From NCBI GenBank assembly GCA_018700215.1, contig JABIST010000035.1:1-14121 (forward strand): a stretch of DNA of 14,121 nucleotides, given 5' to 3'. This DNA comes from Dehalococcoidia bacterium (GTDB lineage: Bacteria; Chloroflexota; Dehalococcoidia; UBA2979). The notes under the pieces are model-generated. The model did no database searches and was not told where the DNA came from. It saw only the letters and a program-made list of their open reading frames with translations. The position numbers were made by a program, and so were the translations under genes. Below, piece after piece: positions 1 through 5,409 of the stretch (its first letter is position 1; each line of letters starts with the position of its first letter).

Positions 1-152
1 CCCTCGGGCGGTTCGATCTTAATCACTCGTGCACCGGCATCGGCGAGCAGGCGACCGCAGTAAGCGAGCGCTTCGCCCGCGCCGACCTCGATGACGGTGA
101 GTTCGGACAGGACTGGAGTCAGAGGGCGCCTCCACTGGGTGTGAGGGCGCAT
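1..152 (-). CDS. CaiB/BaiF family III CoA-transferase, N-terminal part (runs off left edge)
   Basis: Only the first ~50 residues are inside the window. The reverse strand reads ...LSELTVIEVGAGEALAYCGR followed by LLADAGARVIKIEPPEG. This matches the conserved start of family III (CaiB/BaiF) CoA-transferases, whose first beta-strand and helix end in LLADxGAxVIKVExPxG. The family moves CoA between acyl-CoA donors and carboxylic acids in the cytoplasm; the substrate cannot be read from this fragment. An in-frame ATG lies at 152 but has no Shine-Dalgarno sequence. A GGAGG sits 6 nt before an in-frame CTG at 122, which would give the more typical N-terminus (MTPVLSELTVIEV), so the true start may be that CTG. 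The gene begins only 37-67 bp from the left repeat of the putative tRNA-targeted island, so its promoter region adjoins that junction. Confidence 0.7.
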   Translation of the reverse strand, partial: MRPHTQWRRPLTPVLSELTVIEVGAGEALAYCGRLLADAGARVIKIEPPE

Positions 153-188
153 AGTACACGTGTGGTATCGGCGTGGGTGGGGAAGTTA

Positions 189-219
189 AGGGGGGGAGTG
201 GAGCGGGAGAAGGGATTCG
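189..219. repeat. 31-bp direct repeat, distal copy (tRNA-Gly 3'-end fragment; possible att site)
   Basis: This stretch is identical over 31 bp to 2085-2115, where it forms the 3' end of the tRNA-Gly gene (discriminator, CCA, acceptor 3' strand and part of the T-arm) plus 10 bp downstream. No tRNA body lies next to this copy: to the right the sequence departs at once from the tRNA. It is therefore an orphan tRNA 3'-end fragment. Just after the match the motif CGGGAGAA is repeated with a 14-bp period (204 and 218), which looks like local slippage. Confidence 0.85.
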
Positions 220-279
220 GGAGAAGAGGAGCGGACGGGCCAGGTACGACACGTCCGACTTGCAAGCACCGTTCTCGGG

Positions 280-303
280 CGTCTGAGGCCCAATCCTCAG
301 ACG
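280..303. other. Perfect 9-bp stem, 6-nt loop hairpin
   Basis: CGTCTGAGG (280-288) and CCTCAGACG (295-303) are perfect inverted repeats around the loop CCCAAT. No T-run follows on either strand, so it is not a standard intrinsic terminator. It lies inside the left end of the putative island, about 60 bp from the orphan repeat. It could be a protein-binding site, a structured leader or a recombination-associated element; its role is unknown. Confidence 0.6.
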
Positions 304-373
304 GGGCCACACTGCCGTATCTGAAGATTAGCTGAAATTATGTGGCACCTGAGTATCGATTAAGATCGCCGGT

Positions 374-379
374 TATGAT
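374..379 (+). promoter_or_regulatory. Possible -10 element upstream of the haem-c lipoprotein gene
   Basis: TATGAT at 374-379 matches the sigma-70 -10 consensus at five of six positions. It lies in the most AT-rich stretch of the window (about 330-437), ahead of the gene starting at 438. No convincing -35 hexamer is found at the expected distance, so this is a weak call. The rest of 153-437 holds the orphan repeat and hairpin and shows no gene. Confidence 0.25.
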
Positions 380-437
380 TTCAAGATAACTACGTACTAA
401 ACGGATGATTCATATTGATCTGGATGAGAGGTGATGC

Positions 438-1943
438 ATGTCCACTCTTGAAGGAATCGACGATCCGGTAGGTGCGTCACCAGGTACGCACCCGTGCAAC
501 ATCAGGAGATGGCGGTGGCCGAGCTACGGCCTCTGGATGCTGATACCGCTTGCCATCGTGAGCCTGCTGTCGGCGTCCTGTGGTCCCGAGACGCCAGAGC
601 CACCGACGGTTCCGCGCTTTCCATCGTTTGGAGAACTCCCGCCGTCCTGCGGGGGGAAGGATAATCTCCAACCGCCAGCCTGCTACGACGACACGCTGTT
701 CGAGCTGAGCCAGGACTACCCGACGAGTGAGCCTGACAGCGATATCGACGACATTCTGAAAATCGCATACGACGAGGACGACGCATGGCTGGACTACATG
801 GATGCGCTCCGTGCGTACATCTTCGAAGGCAATCTGGAGGTCGATTTTGTAGTTCAGGAAAACGCAGTTCGAACCTGGTACCACATGCCCTGGCAGCACT
901 GGGGAAAAGCCGCACGGGAAGCGGTGCATGGGCTGACGCGGGAGGCGACATCCGAGGTGGGACAGCTTGCACCTGAACAGACCGAGACCTTCGATACATA
1001 CGCGATCGGCTTCTACAACGCGCCAGGTGGGTACACGATCGGCCAAGTCTGGGCGGACAACGAAGATCCGCGGCCCGAGGCTGCCAGGTTTGCTCCCGGA
1101 ACCGTGGTGGCGAAGTTGCTCTTTACCGAGGCCGATGAGAATCAGGTTCCTTACCTGACGAACCCGATTACGTGGGATGCCTGGGCGTATGAGGACTATC
1201 CGAAGCCAAAACGGGTACTGCGACCGCTACAGCTCATCCAGATGGATGTGATGGTGCGAGATCCGCGTCACGAGGAGACTGGCGGTTGGGTCTTCGCTAC
1301 CTATATCTACAACGGGACGCTGACGGACCCGGAACCCTGGAATCGCCTGCGACCGCTGGGGCTCCAATGGGGAGACGACCCGGAGGTCATCGCCAGTAGC
1401 GCTTCAGGGGCAGTCAATCCGACACCAACTGAGACCAAAATCAATCCGAACCTTGCAGAGACACGGATCAATGCCGCAGAGACCGATAGTGGCGCGATCC
1501 CACCCCAACATCTTGGGTGGGATGGTCGGCTGGCAGGCGCGGTGGATAACTTTGCGTCGTCGTGCCAATCATGCCACGGTACGGCGGAGTGGCCAGTGGT
1601 CACGGCGCTGAACCCGTCGTTTACCACATTCGTTCCGAATGAGGACAAGAAAGGCCTGACGCCTGAGGAGGTCGTTACTCTGTATTACGCAAGGATGGGC
1701 GCAGATAAGTGGATGAACTGGTTCCAGAATCGCCCGTGGGGAGAGGCATGGGACCCGGAGCTTGCGGTGGATCTCGATTTTAGCCTGCAGATGCAGATCA
1801 GCATTCGGAACTTCTACGCGAGCCGCGCGGAGCAGCTGCGCGGCATCTTCATCATCGATGGCTACCCGAACGGCGTGAACAACACGGGGTTCGATCCCAG
1901 CGACTTACAGGACCGTGGGAACGAGTACCAAGCACCGGACTGA
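438..1943 (+). CDS. Mono-haem c-type cytochrome-like lipoprotein, 501 aa
   Basis: The start is well supported by AGAGGTGAT just upstream of the ATG. A hydrophilic N-terminus of about 30 residues precedes one hydrophobic segment (about 31-47) that ends LLSASC, a passable lipobox with Cys48. The mature protein should therefore sit outside the membrane, anchored by lipid or by the uncleaved helix. A single CxxCH haem-c motif is at 376-380, with possible distal Met ligands in the following ~50 residues (for example Met426). The central part (about 145-312) is His/Trp-rich, with YHMPWQHWG, HGLTRE, FYNAPGGYTIGQVW and GGWVFATYIYNG. It resembles large c-type cytochrome proteins of unknown role that have this domain ahead of the haem motif; that family match is from memory. 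The gene stands alone inside the putative tRNA-flanked island and looks less GC-rich than its neighbours by eye. An electron-transfer or haem-enzyme role is likely; the substrate is unknown. Confidence 0.75.
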   Translation: MSTLEGIDDPVGASPGTHPCNIRRWRWPSYGLWMLIPLAIVSLLSASCGPETPEPPTVPRFPSFGELPPSCGGKDNLQPPACYDDTLFELSQDYPTSEPDSDIDDILKIAYDEDDAWLDYMDALRAYIFEGNLEVDFVVQENAVRTWYHMPWQHWGKAAREAVHGLTREATSEVGQLAPEQTETFDTYAIGFYNAPGGYTIGQVWADNEDPRPEAARFAPGTVVAKLLFTEADENQVPYLTNPITWDAWAYEDYPKPKRVLRPLQLIQMDVMVRDPRHEETGGWVFATYIYNGTLTDPEPWNRLRPLGLQWGDDPEVIASSASGAVNPTPTETKINPNLAETRINAAETDSGAIPPQHLGWDGRLAGAVDNFASSCQSCHGTAEWPVVTALNPSFTTFVPNEDKKGLTPEEVVTLYYARMGADKWMNWFQNRPWGEAWDPELAVDLDFSLQMQISIRNFYASRAEQLRGIFIIDGYPNGVNNTGFDPSDLQDRGNEYQAPD

Positions 1944-2084
1944 CAGCTTGTTGGTCTGGGTATGCCGTTTTGAGCTATTAGGCCGTACCTGACCACGAAC
2001 GAGAGGGCGACTGGGCCGACGCGGTGCTGGCGAGCGCTGATTGGATCTCGGCGGAAGAATCGTTGCCCGGGGTGGCTTCACCAG

Positions 2085-2115
2085 AGGGGGGGAGTGGAGC
2101 GGGAGAAGGGATTCG
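2085..2115. repeat. 31-bp direct repeat, tRNA-proximal copy (possible att site)
   Basis: This copy is identical to 189-219. Positions 2095-2115 are the last 21 nt of the tRNA-Gly gene including its encoded CCA. Positions 2085-2094 are the immediate downstream flank, including a run of seven G. The identity extends beyond the tRNA itself, which favours an integration or recombination scar over simple conservation between two tRNA genes. Confidence 0.85.
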
Positions 2116-2169
2116 AACCCTCGGCATCCTGCTTGGAAGGCAGGCGCTCTACCCCTGAGCTACTCCCGC
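2095..2169 (-). tRNA. tRNA-Gly (anticodon UCC)
   Basis: The reverse strand folds into a full cloverleaf of 75 nt including CCA. The acceptor arm is GCGGGAG/CTCCCGC, the D-arm starts TAGCTCAGGGGTAGAGC, and the anticodon stem is CCTGC/GCAGG around the 7-nt loop CTTCCAA. The variable loop is ATGCC and the T-loop is TTCGAAT. The anticodon TCC reads GGA and other GGN glycine codons. The discriminator base is U, as is usual for bacterial tRNA-Gly, and CCA is encoded. Its 3' end is the target of the 31-bp duplication described separately. Confidence 0.97.
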
Positions 2170-2199
2170 CGGGGTACGCCCTTAAGACGTATGCATCAG

Positions 2200-2205
2200 A
2201 TTATC
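2200..2205 (-). promoter_or_regulatory. Possible -10 box for tRNA-Gly
   Basis: Read on the minus strand this is GATAAT (five of six to TATAAT), preceded by ACT. It lies about 30 bp upstream of the mature tRNA 5' end, which would leave a short leader of about 24 nt. No clear -35 box is present at the matching distance. Confidence 0.3.
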
Positions 2206-2302
2206 AGTCCGAGCGCGTGTCTCGTACCGGTGAAACTCCGAGTTGGTGTGACTTCAGATAGGCTAGCGTCTCTTCGGTCGGTGTCAGGTGGAGGTGTTGA
2301 GC

Positions 2303-3244
2303 GTGACGATGGTGGAAACGGTACTGGGGCCGGTGGATTCATCGGAGCTGGGCGTGACGCTGAGTCACGAGCACGTGCTGGTGGATGCCGGCAACGATGT
2401 GCGGCACTACCCGTGGATGTTCGACCTGGATGCGACGAAGCGGGTACTGGTCGCCGAGCTGCAGCAGGCGAAGGATGGCGGGATCGACTCGATCATCGAT
2501 CTGTCGACGCCGGACCTCGGACGCAACGTGCGATTCGTGCAGGAGGTCGCACGCGAGGTTGGGATACACGTGGTGGTGGCGACGGGGATCTGGCGCGATG
2601 TACCTCGGTCATTCTGGGGGCGGGAGCCGGACGAGATTGCGGACATCTTTGTGCGAGAGATTGAGGTGGGGATCGACGACACGGAGATCAAGGCCGGGGC
2701 GATCAAGGTGGCGAACGACATGGGTGGCGTGACACCCGAGGGTGAGCTGGTGTTGCGGGGAGCGGCGCGAGCTTCGATTCGCACTGGCTGCCCGATCAGC
2801 ACGCATCACTGGGCGCTCGAAGAGGTGGGGCGACAGCAGCTAGCAGTGTTCCTTGACGAGGGGGTGCCGCCGCACCAGGTGTGCATTGGGCACAGCGCGG
2901 ACACGGACGATGTGGACTACCTGGAGGACCTGCTCAAGGCGGGGGTGTACCTGTCGCTGGACCGCTACCCGGGCAGCGCGAGCAGCTCGACGCCGTGGGA
3001 GACGCGGAACGCGACGGTGAAGGCGCTGATCGAGCGTGGGTGGGTGGAGCGGCTGATGCTGGGGCACGACTACGCTCCTCGGCCGGTGCGAGCGGGGGTT
3101 GAGGCGAGCCCGATGGACCCCACGCGGTACCTGTTCTTGTCACAGGTGGCGGTACCGGCGTTGCAGGCGGATGGGGTGACGGACGAGCAGATCGACATGA
3201 TGCGGCGCGAGGTGCCCCGGCGGTTCCTCACGGGCGAGAACTGA
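2303..3244 (+). CDS. Phosphotriesterase-family metal-dependent hydrolase
   Basis: This is an amidohydrolase-superfamily TIM-barrel protein of about 313 aa, the usual length for the phosphotriesterase/lactonase-like group. The binuclear metal site is visible in order: HxH at residues 22-24 (SHEHV), the bridging Lys135 (AGAIKVA), His168 (STHHW), His197 (IGHSAD) and Asp256 (LGHDYAP). Relatives hydrolyse lactones, phosphotriesters or phosphorylated sugar lactones in the cytoplasm; the natural substrate cannot be read here. No signal peptide is seen. The start GTG at 2303 was chosen because GGAGG lies 8 nt upstream. The ATG at 2309 is a good alternative, and GTG at 2288 less so. It is followed 43 bp later by a carboxymuconolactone-decarboxylase-like gene, so the two are probably co-transcribed. 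Confidence 0.88.
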   Translation: MTMVETVLGPVDSSELGVTLSHEHVLVDAGNDVRHYPWMFDLDATKRVLVAELQQAKDGGIDSIIDLSTPDLGRNVRFVQEVAREVGIHVVVATGIWRDVPRSFWGREPDEIADIFVREIEVGIDDTEIKAGAIKVANDMGGVTPEGELVLRGAARASIRTGCPISTHHWALEEVGRQQLAVFLDEGVPPHQVCIGHSADTDDVDYLEDLLKAGVYLSLDRYPGSASSSTPWETRNATVKALIERGWVERLMLGHDYAPRPVRAGVEASPMDPTRYLFLSQVAVPALQADGVTDEQIDMMRREVPRRFLTGEN

Positions 3245-3287
3245 GTTCAACGTAGCGCCGCAGCGGGCGGCGGAGAGGTGAGAAGTC

Positions 3288-3839
3288 ATGGCGAGGCTTC
3301 CGTACCTGAACCAGGAGGATTTGGCGGAGGACGATCGGCGGCTGCTGGAGCGGCCAGCGAATCTGTTCCGGCAGCTTGTGCATCAACCAGACGGGTTCCG
3401 CAGTTACTCGCGGTTGGGACTCTGGATCCGCAATCAGAATGATCTCGATCCGCGGCTGAGAGAGCTGGCGATCATCCAGATCGGCTACATGACCGACTGC
3501 GCGTACGAGTACACACACCACATCAAGTTGGGCCTCGAGCAGTTCGGGCTGAGCGAGGACGACGTACGAGCGGTGGCAATCGAGAGCCGCGGCGATGCAT
3601 CTGGCCTCGGAGATGTCGAGCGGGCGGTGTTGCGGCTGACACGGCAGGTGACGGACACGCTGGCGCCGACGGACGCGGCGTTCGAGGAGGTGCGTGAGCA
3701 GCTGGGCGACGCGACGCTGGTGGCGCTGCTGATGGCGGTGTCGTTCTACGCGATGACGGTGCGGCTGCTGTTCTCGCTGCAAGTCGATCTGGAGCCGGAG
3801 TACGCGCACTACCTGGAGGAATTTCCGCTGGGTGGTTGA
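3288..3839 (+). CDS. Carboxymuconolactone decarboxylase-like (AhpD fold) protein, 183 aa
   Basis: The core RLRELAIIQIGYMTDCAYEY followed by THHIKLG is the signature helix pair of the CMD/AhpD fold. In peroxidase-type AhpD proteins this region is CxxCxxxH. Here it is Cys71-x2-Glu74-x3-His78, so the redox-active second Cys is missing and a disulfide-based peroxidase role is unlikely. A decarboxylase, lyase or other general acid-base role is more plausible; the substrate is unknown. The start ATG has GAGAGGTGA a few bases upstream. It lies 43 bp after the phosphotriesterase-like gene and just before a strong terminator, so it is the last gene of a two-gene unit. The pairing suggests successive steps in breaking down a ring or lactone compound (inference). 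Confidence 0.85.
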   Translation: MARLPYLNQEDLAEDDRRLLERPANLFRQLVHQPDGFRSYSRLGLWIRNQNDLDPRLRELAIIQIGYMTDCAYEYTHHIKLGLEQFGLSEDDVRAVAIESRGDASGLGDVERAVLRLTRQVTDTLAPTDAAFEEVREQLGDATLVALLMAVSFYAMTVRLLFSLQVDLEPEYAHYLEEFPLGG

Positions 3840-3858
3840 GACGTTGGCCTTGGATACG

Positions 3859-3895
3859 AAACAGCCCCGGCGGGATGATCCTGCCGGGGCTGTTT
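3859..3895. terminator. Bidirectional intrinsic terminator
   Basis: AAACAGCCCCGGC (3859-3871) pairs perfectly with GCCGGGGCTGTTT (3883-3895). The stem can extend inward by three more pairs to a 5-nt loop. The outer arm ends in TTT on the plus strand and on the minus strand. It lies between the convergent CMD-like gene (ends 3839) and diiron-protein gene (ends 3918), so it can stop transcription from both sides. Confidence 0.9.
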
Positions 3896-3917
3896 GCTTC
3901 AGTCGAGTGCTTCCGAG

Positions 3918-5060
3918 CTAGGCGCTGACGTACTGCTCCAGGGCGACGGCGGCGCGACCGTTCTCGAATCGCTCGCCGAAACCGGCGACGCGGACGCGCT
4001 GCATGTACTCCTTGATCTGACGCCGTCGGACGGCGAGCAGCATCTTCTGGCCCTCTTCGACGGACGCCTTATCAGCGCCGCCTCCCATGAGGATGGAGAT
4101 GGCCGTGTTGGAGTCCGTTCCGCGGACGACCGGATTCTGCGGGTCCGCGGCCGCGGTCAGGCCCAGCTCGATTTCGTCGAGGTAACCGTGAATCTCGGCG
4201 CTGCGCTCCGGGTCTGTCTGCGACAGGTACTGGAGGTGCATGACGCCGAAAGCGACGTGGCGGGACTCGTCCGATGCGGCGAGGCGGTACATGGCCTTCT
4301 CGGCGTCGTTGTAGCTCATCAGCTCGCCCATGCGGAAGAGCGAGAGCACGGAGCCTTCGCCGGAGATGTGGAGTCGTGCCGACATCTCGGTGAAGTCGCG
4401 GGCTGAGTCGATGACACCGCCTGCGGCGCCTGCGCGGTTGAGCTGGCCCATGAGGCCGCCGCCGTTTGCGAGCGCGCGCTTGCGGAAGACGTCCAGGTGA
4501 CGTGCTTCGTCCATGATCTGGGAGATCAGGTACATGCGGGGCTCGTAGTAGTCCGGCGTGGTGTAGGCGATCCACTTGCCCGGGACATCACCAGCGACGA
4601 ACTCAACCTCTGTGAGGAAGGTCGTGAGCTGGCATTCGGCACGCTCGATCTCGTCAGGCAGCGCTTCGAGGGTGTGCCACGGGATGTCGGTGGACGACGA
4701 CCACTGGCGCTGGACGGCCTCTTCGTAGAGCTGGGCGCCGTTGCGCAACCACACATCGGACTTGGTGCGGACGGGGTAGTTGCCGACACGCGGCGCCTCG
4801 GCACGCTTGAGGGCACCACGTGGGCGACCGGTCATGTTGTCGCTGAAGTCGGGCGTCTGGTCGAACGGGCCGGAGTCGGCGTTCTGGAGGAGGAAGCCGC
4901 CGTTTTCCTCGGTACCGATGTCTGGCGTTGAGCCGAAGGTCTCGCGCTGCTGGAGCCAGTCCAGCTTGTAGCCGCGTTCGCGACCGTGGTCGAGGAGCGC
5001 CTGGTACGGCGAAGCCTCCGCTGCGTCTTGGTCGGTATCTGGTCGAGTCTCGATCGCCAT
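3918..5060 (-). CDS. Diiron-carboxylate ferritin-like protein (R2/monooxygenase-like)
   Basis: The 380-residue protein has a complete four-helix diiron ligand set in order: Glu151/Glu153 (LTEVEFVAGD), Glu185-x2-His188 (MDEARHLD), Glu235 (ISGEGSV) and Glu265-x2-His268 (SDESRHVAF). This pattern is shared by ribonucleotide reductase R2, bacterial multicomponent monooxygenases and N-oxygenases of the AurF type. It most likely activates O2 on a dinuclear iron or Mn/Fe centre in the cytoplasm; the substrate is unknown. It is too long to be a storage ferritin. The start ATG at 5060 is preceded by GAGGGA at proper distance; the in-frame ATG at 5093 has no such site. No reductase, coupling protein or ribonucleotide reductase large subunit is near. 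It is divergent from the PAP2 gene across 349 bp and convergent with the CMD-like gene. Confidence 0.78.
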   Translation of the reverse strand: MAIETRPDTDQDAAEASPYQALLDHGRERGYKLDWLQQRETFGSTPDIGTEENGGFLLQNADSGPFDQTPDFSDNMTGRPRGALKRAEAPRVGNYPVRTKSDVWLRNGAQLYEEAVQRQWSSSTDIPWHTLEALPDEIERAECQLTTFLTEVEFVAGDVPGKWIAYTTPDYYEPRMYLISQIMDEARHLDVFRKRALANGGGLMGQLNRAGAAGGVIDSARDFTEMSARLHISGEGSVLSLFRMGELMSYNDAEKAMYRLAASDESRHVAFGVMHLQYLSQTDPERSAEIHGYLDEIELGLTAAADPQNPVVRGTDSNTAISILMGGGADKASVEEGQKMLLAVRRRQIKEYMQRVRVAGFGERFENGRAAVALEQYVSA

Positions 5061-5140
5061 CAGTGCTCCCTCGGGTTCGTCGCGGGCCGCCATCTGTCCG
5101 CTCAGCGGGAATCGTATCCCGAGACATCACGACCGTAAAC

Positions 5141-5170
5141 AGTTTAGCTGCTCCCACTATGTTTCACCAA
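5141..5170 (-). promoter_or_regulatory. Possible promoter for the diiron-protein gene
   Basis: On the minus strand TTGGTG (5165-5170) and TAAACT (5141-5146) are separated by 18 nt. They match the -35 and -10 consensus at three and four of six positions. This would give a leader of roughly 75 nt before the ATG at 5060. The local base composition is the least GC-rich of this intergenic region. The call is weak. Confidence 0.3.
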
Positions 5171-5277
5171 TAGGCTCCGCGAGCTGACAACGCTGTCCAC
5201 CCTCAATCCTGGGCAGCGGATCGGCGACCCGCGCGATGACAGTTCGGCCGGGTGCGAGGACCGGCGCAGCGCGATCA

Positions 5278-5339
5278 ATTCGGTCGAGTGCCTGCTTACG
5301 CACTGGCGATTCGGTCCAGTGCCTGTTTACGCACTGGTC
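5278..5339. repeat. Two-copy 31-bp tandem repeat, each copy with a hairpin
   Basis: Copies at 5278-5308 and 5309-5339 match at 27 of 31 positions. Copy 2 has a perfect 7-bp inverted repeat, CCAGTGC (5316-5322) and GCACTGG (5331-5337), around the loop CTGTTTAC. In copy 1 the stem is broken at one position by G5286 in place of C. The array ends about 70 bp before the PAP2 start codon. A paired operator for a dimeric regulator is a reasonable guess; a structured leader is the alternative. Confidence 0.8.
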
Positions 5340-5409
5340 TCGTGAACGGGTTCCCGGGTGTAGGGTAATAGTGAATCGACCGTGGACCCGGGCCGGTACT
5401 GGAGGCCCA

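Larger units (their letters stand above)
189..2115. mobile_element. Putative 1.9-kb island integrated at the 3' end of tRNA-Gly (no integrase)
   Basis: The region is bounded by two identical 31-bp direct repeats 1,896 bp apart, one of them being the 3' end of an intact tRNA-Gly gene. Tyrosine-recombinase elements that use the T-arm/acceptor part of tRNA genes leave exactly this arrangement: an intact tRNA at one end and a duplicated 3' fragment at the other. The cargo is one gene for a haem-c lipoprotein (438-1943), preceded by an AT-richer leader (about 320-437). Neither strand encodes an integrase, excisionase or replication protein, so the element would be a remnant, a satellite moved in trans, or a chance product of an old tRNA duplication. 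The repeat is a direct observation; the mobile origin is inference. Confidence 0.45.
5061..5409. other. 349-bp divergent intergenic region
   Basis: This lies between the diiron-protein gene (minus) and the PAP2 gene (plus) and holds no convincing gene. It contains a possible minus-strand promoter near 5141-5170 and a 31-bp tandem repeat at 5278-5339. An open frame in phase with the PAP2 gene reaches back to an ATG at 5236, but that stretch reads as low-quality, Arg-rich sequence translated through the repeats. It is therefore treated as non-coding. Confidence 0.6.

Noticed and set aside
280..303. Intrinsic terminator
   Set aside because: The stem is good, but neither strand has a T-run after it and no gene ends just upstream on either strand.
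220..310. Possible degenerate second tRNA beside the orphan 3' fragment
   Set aside because: No matching acceptor 5' strand, D-arm or anticodon arm can be folded. Identity to the tRNA stops at position 219.
19..312. 97-aa Pro/Arg-rich minus-strand open frame
   Set aside because: It runs through the orphan repeat and hairpin and overlaps the CoA-transferase fragment in another frame. The sequence is low complexity.
2041..2664. 207-aa open frame starting GGRIVARGG with GRRDSNPRHPAWKAGALPLS
   Set aside because: The DSNPRHPAWKAGALPLSYS string is the well-known translation of a tRNA gene's antisense strand. The rest overlaps the phosphotriesterase gene out of frame.
3894..4406. 170-aa plus-strand open frame opposite the diiron gene
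   Set aside because: It lies wholly antisense to a gene with a complete diiron ligand set. It begins inside the terminator arm and has no ribosome binding site.
5278..5339. Possible CRISPR array
   Set aside because: There are only two directly adjacent imperfect copies with no spacers between them and no cas genes, so it is a tandem repeat.
5236..5409. 58-residue N-terminal extension of the PAP2 protein
   Set aside because: It is translated through the 31-bp tandem repeat, is Arg-rich, and lacks a good ribosome binding site. The GTG at 5410 has GGAGG and starts at a membrane helix.
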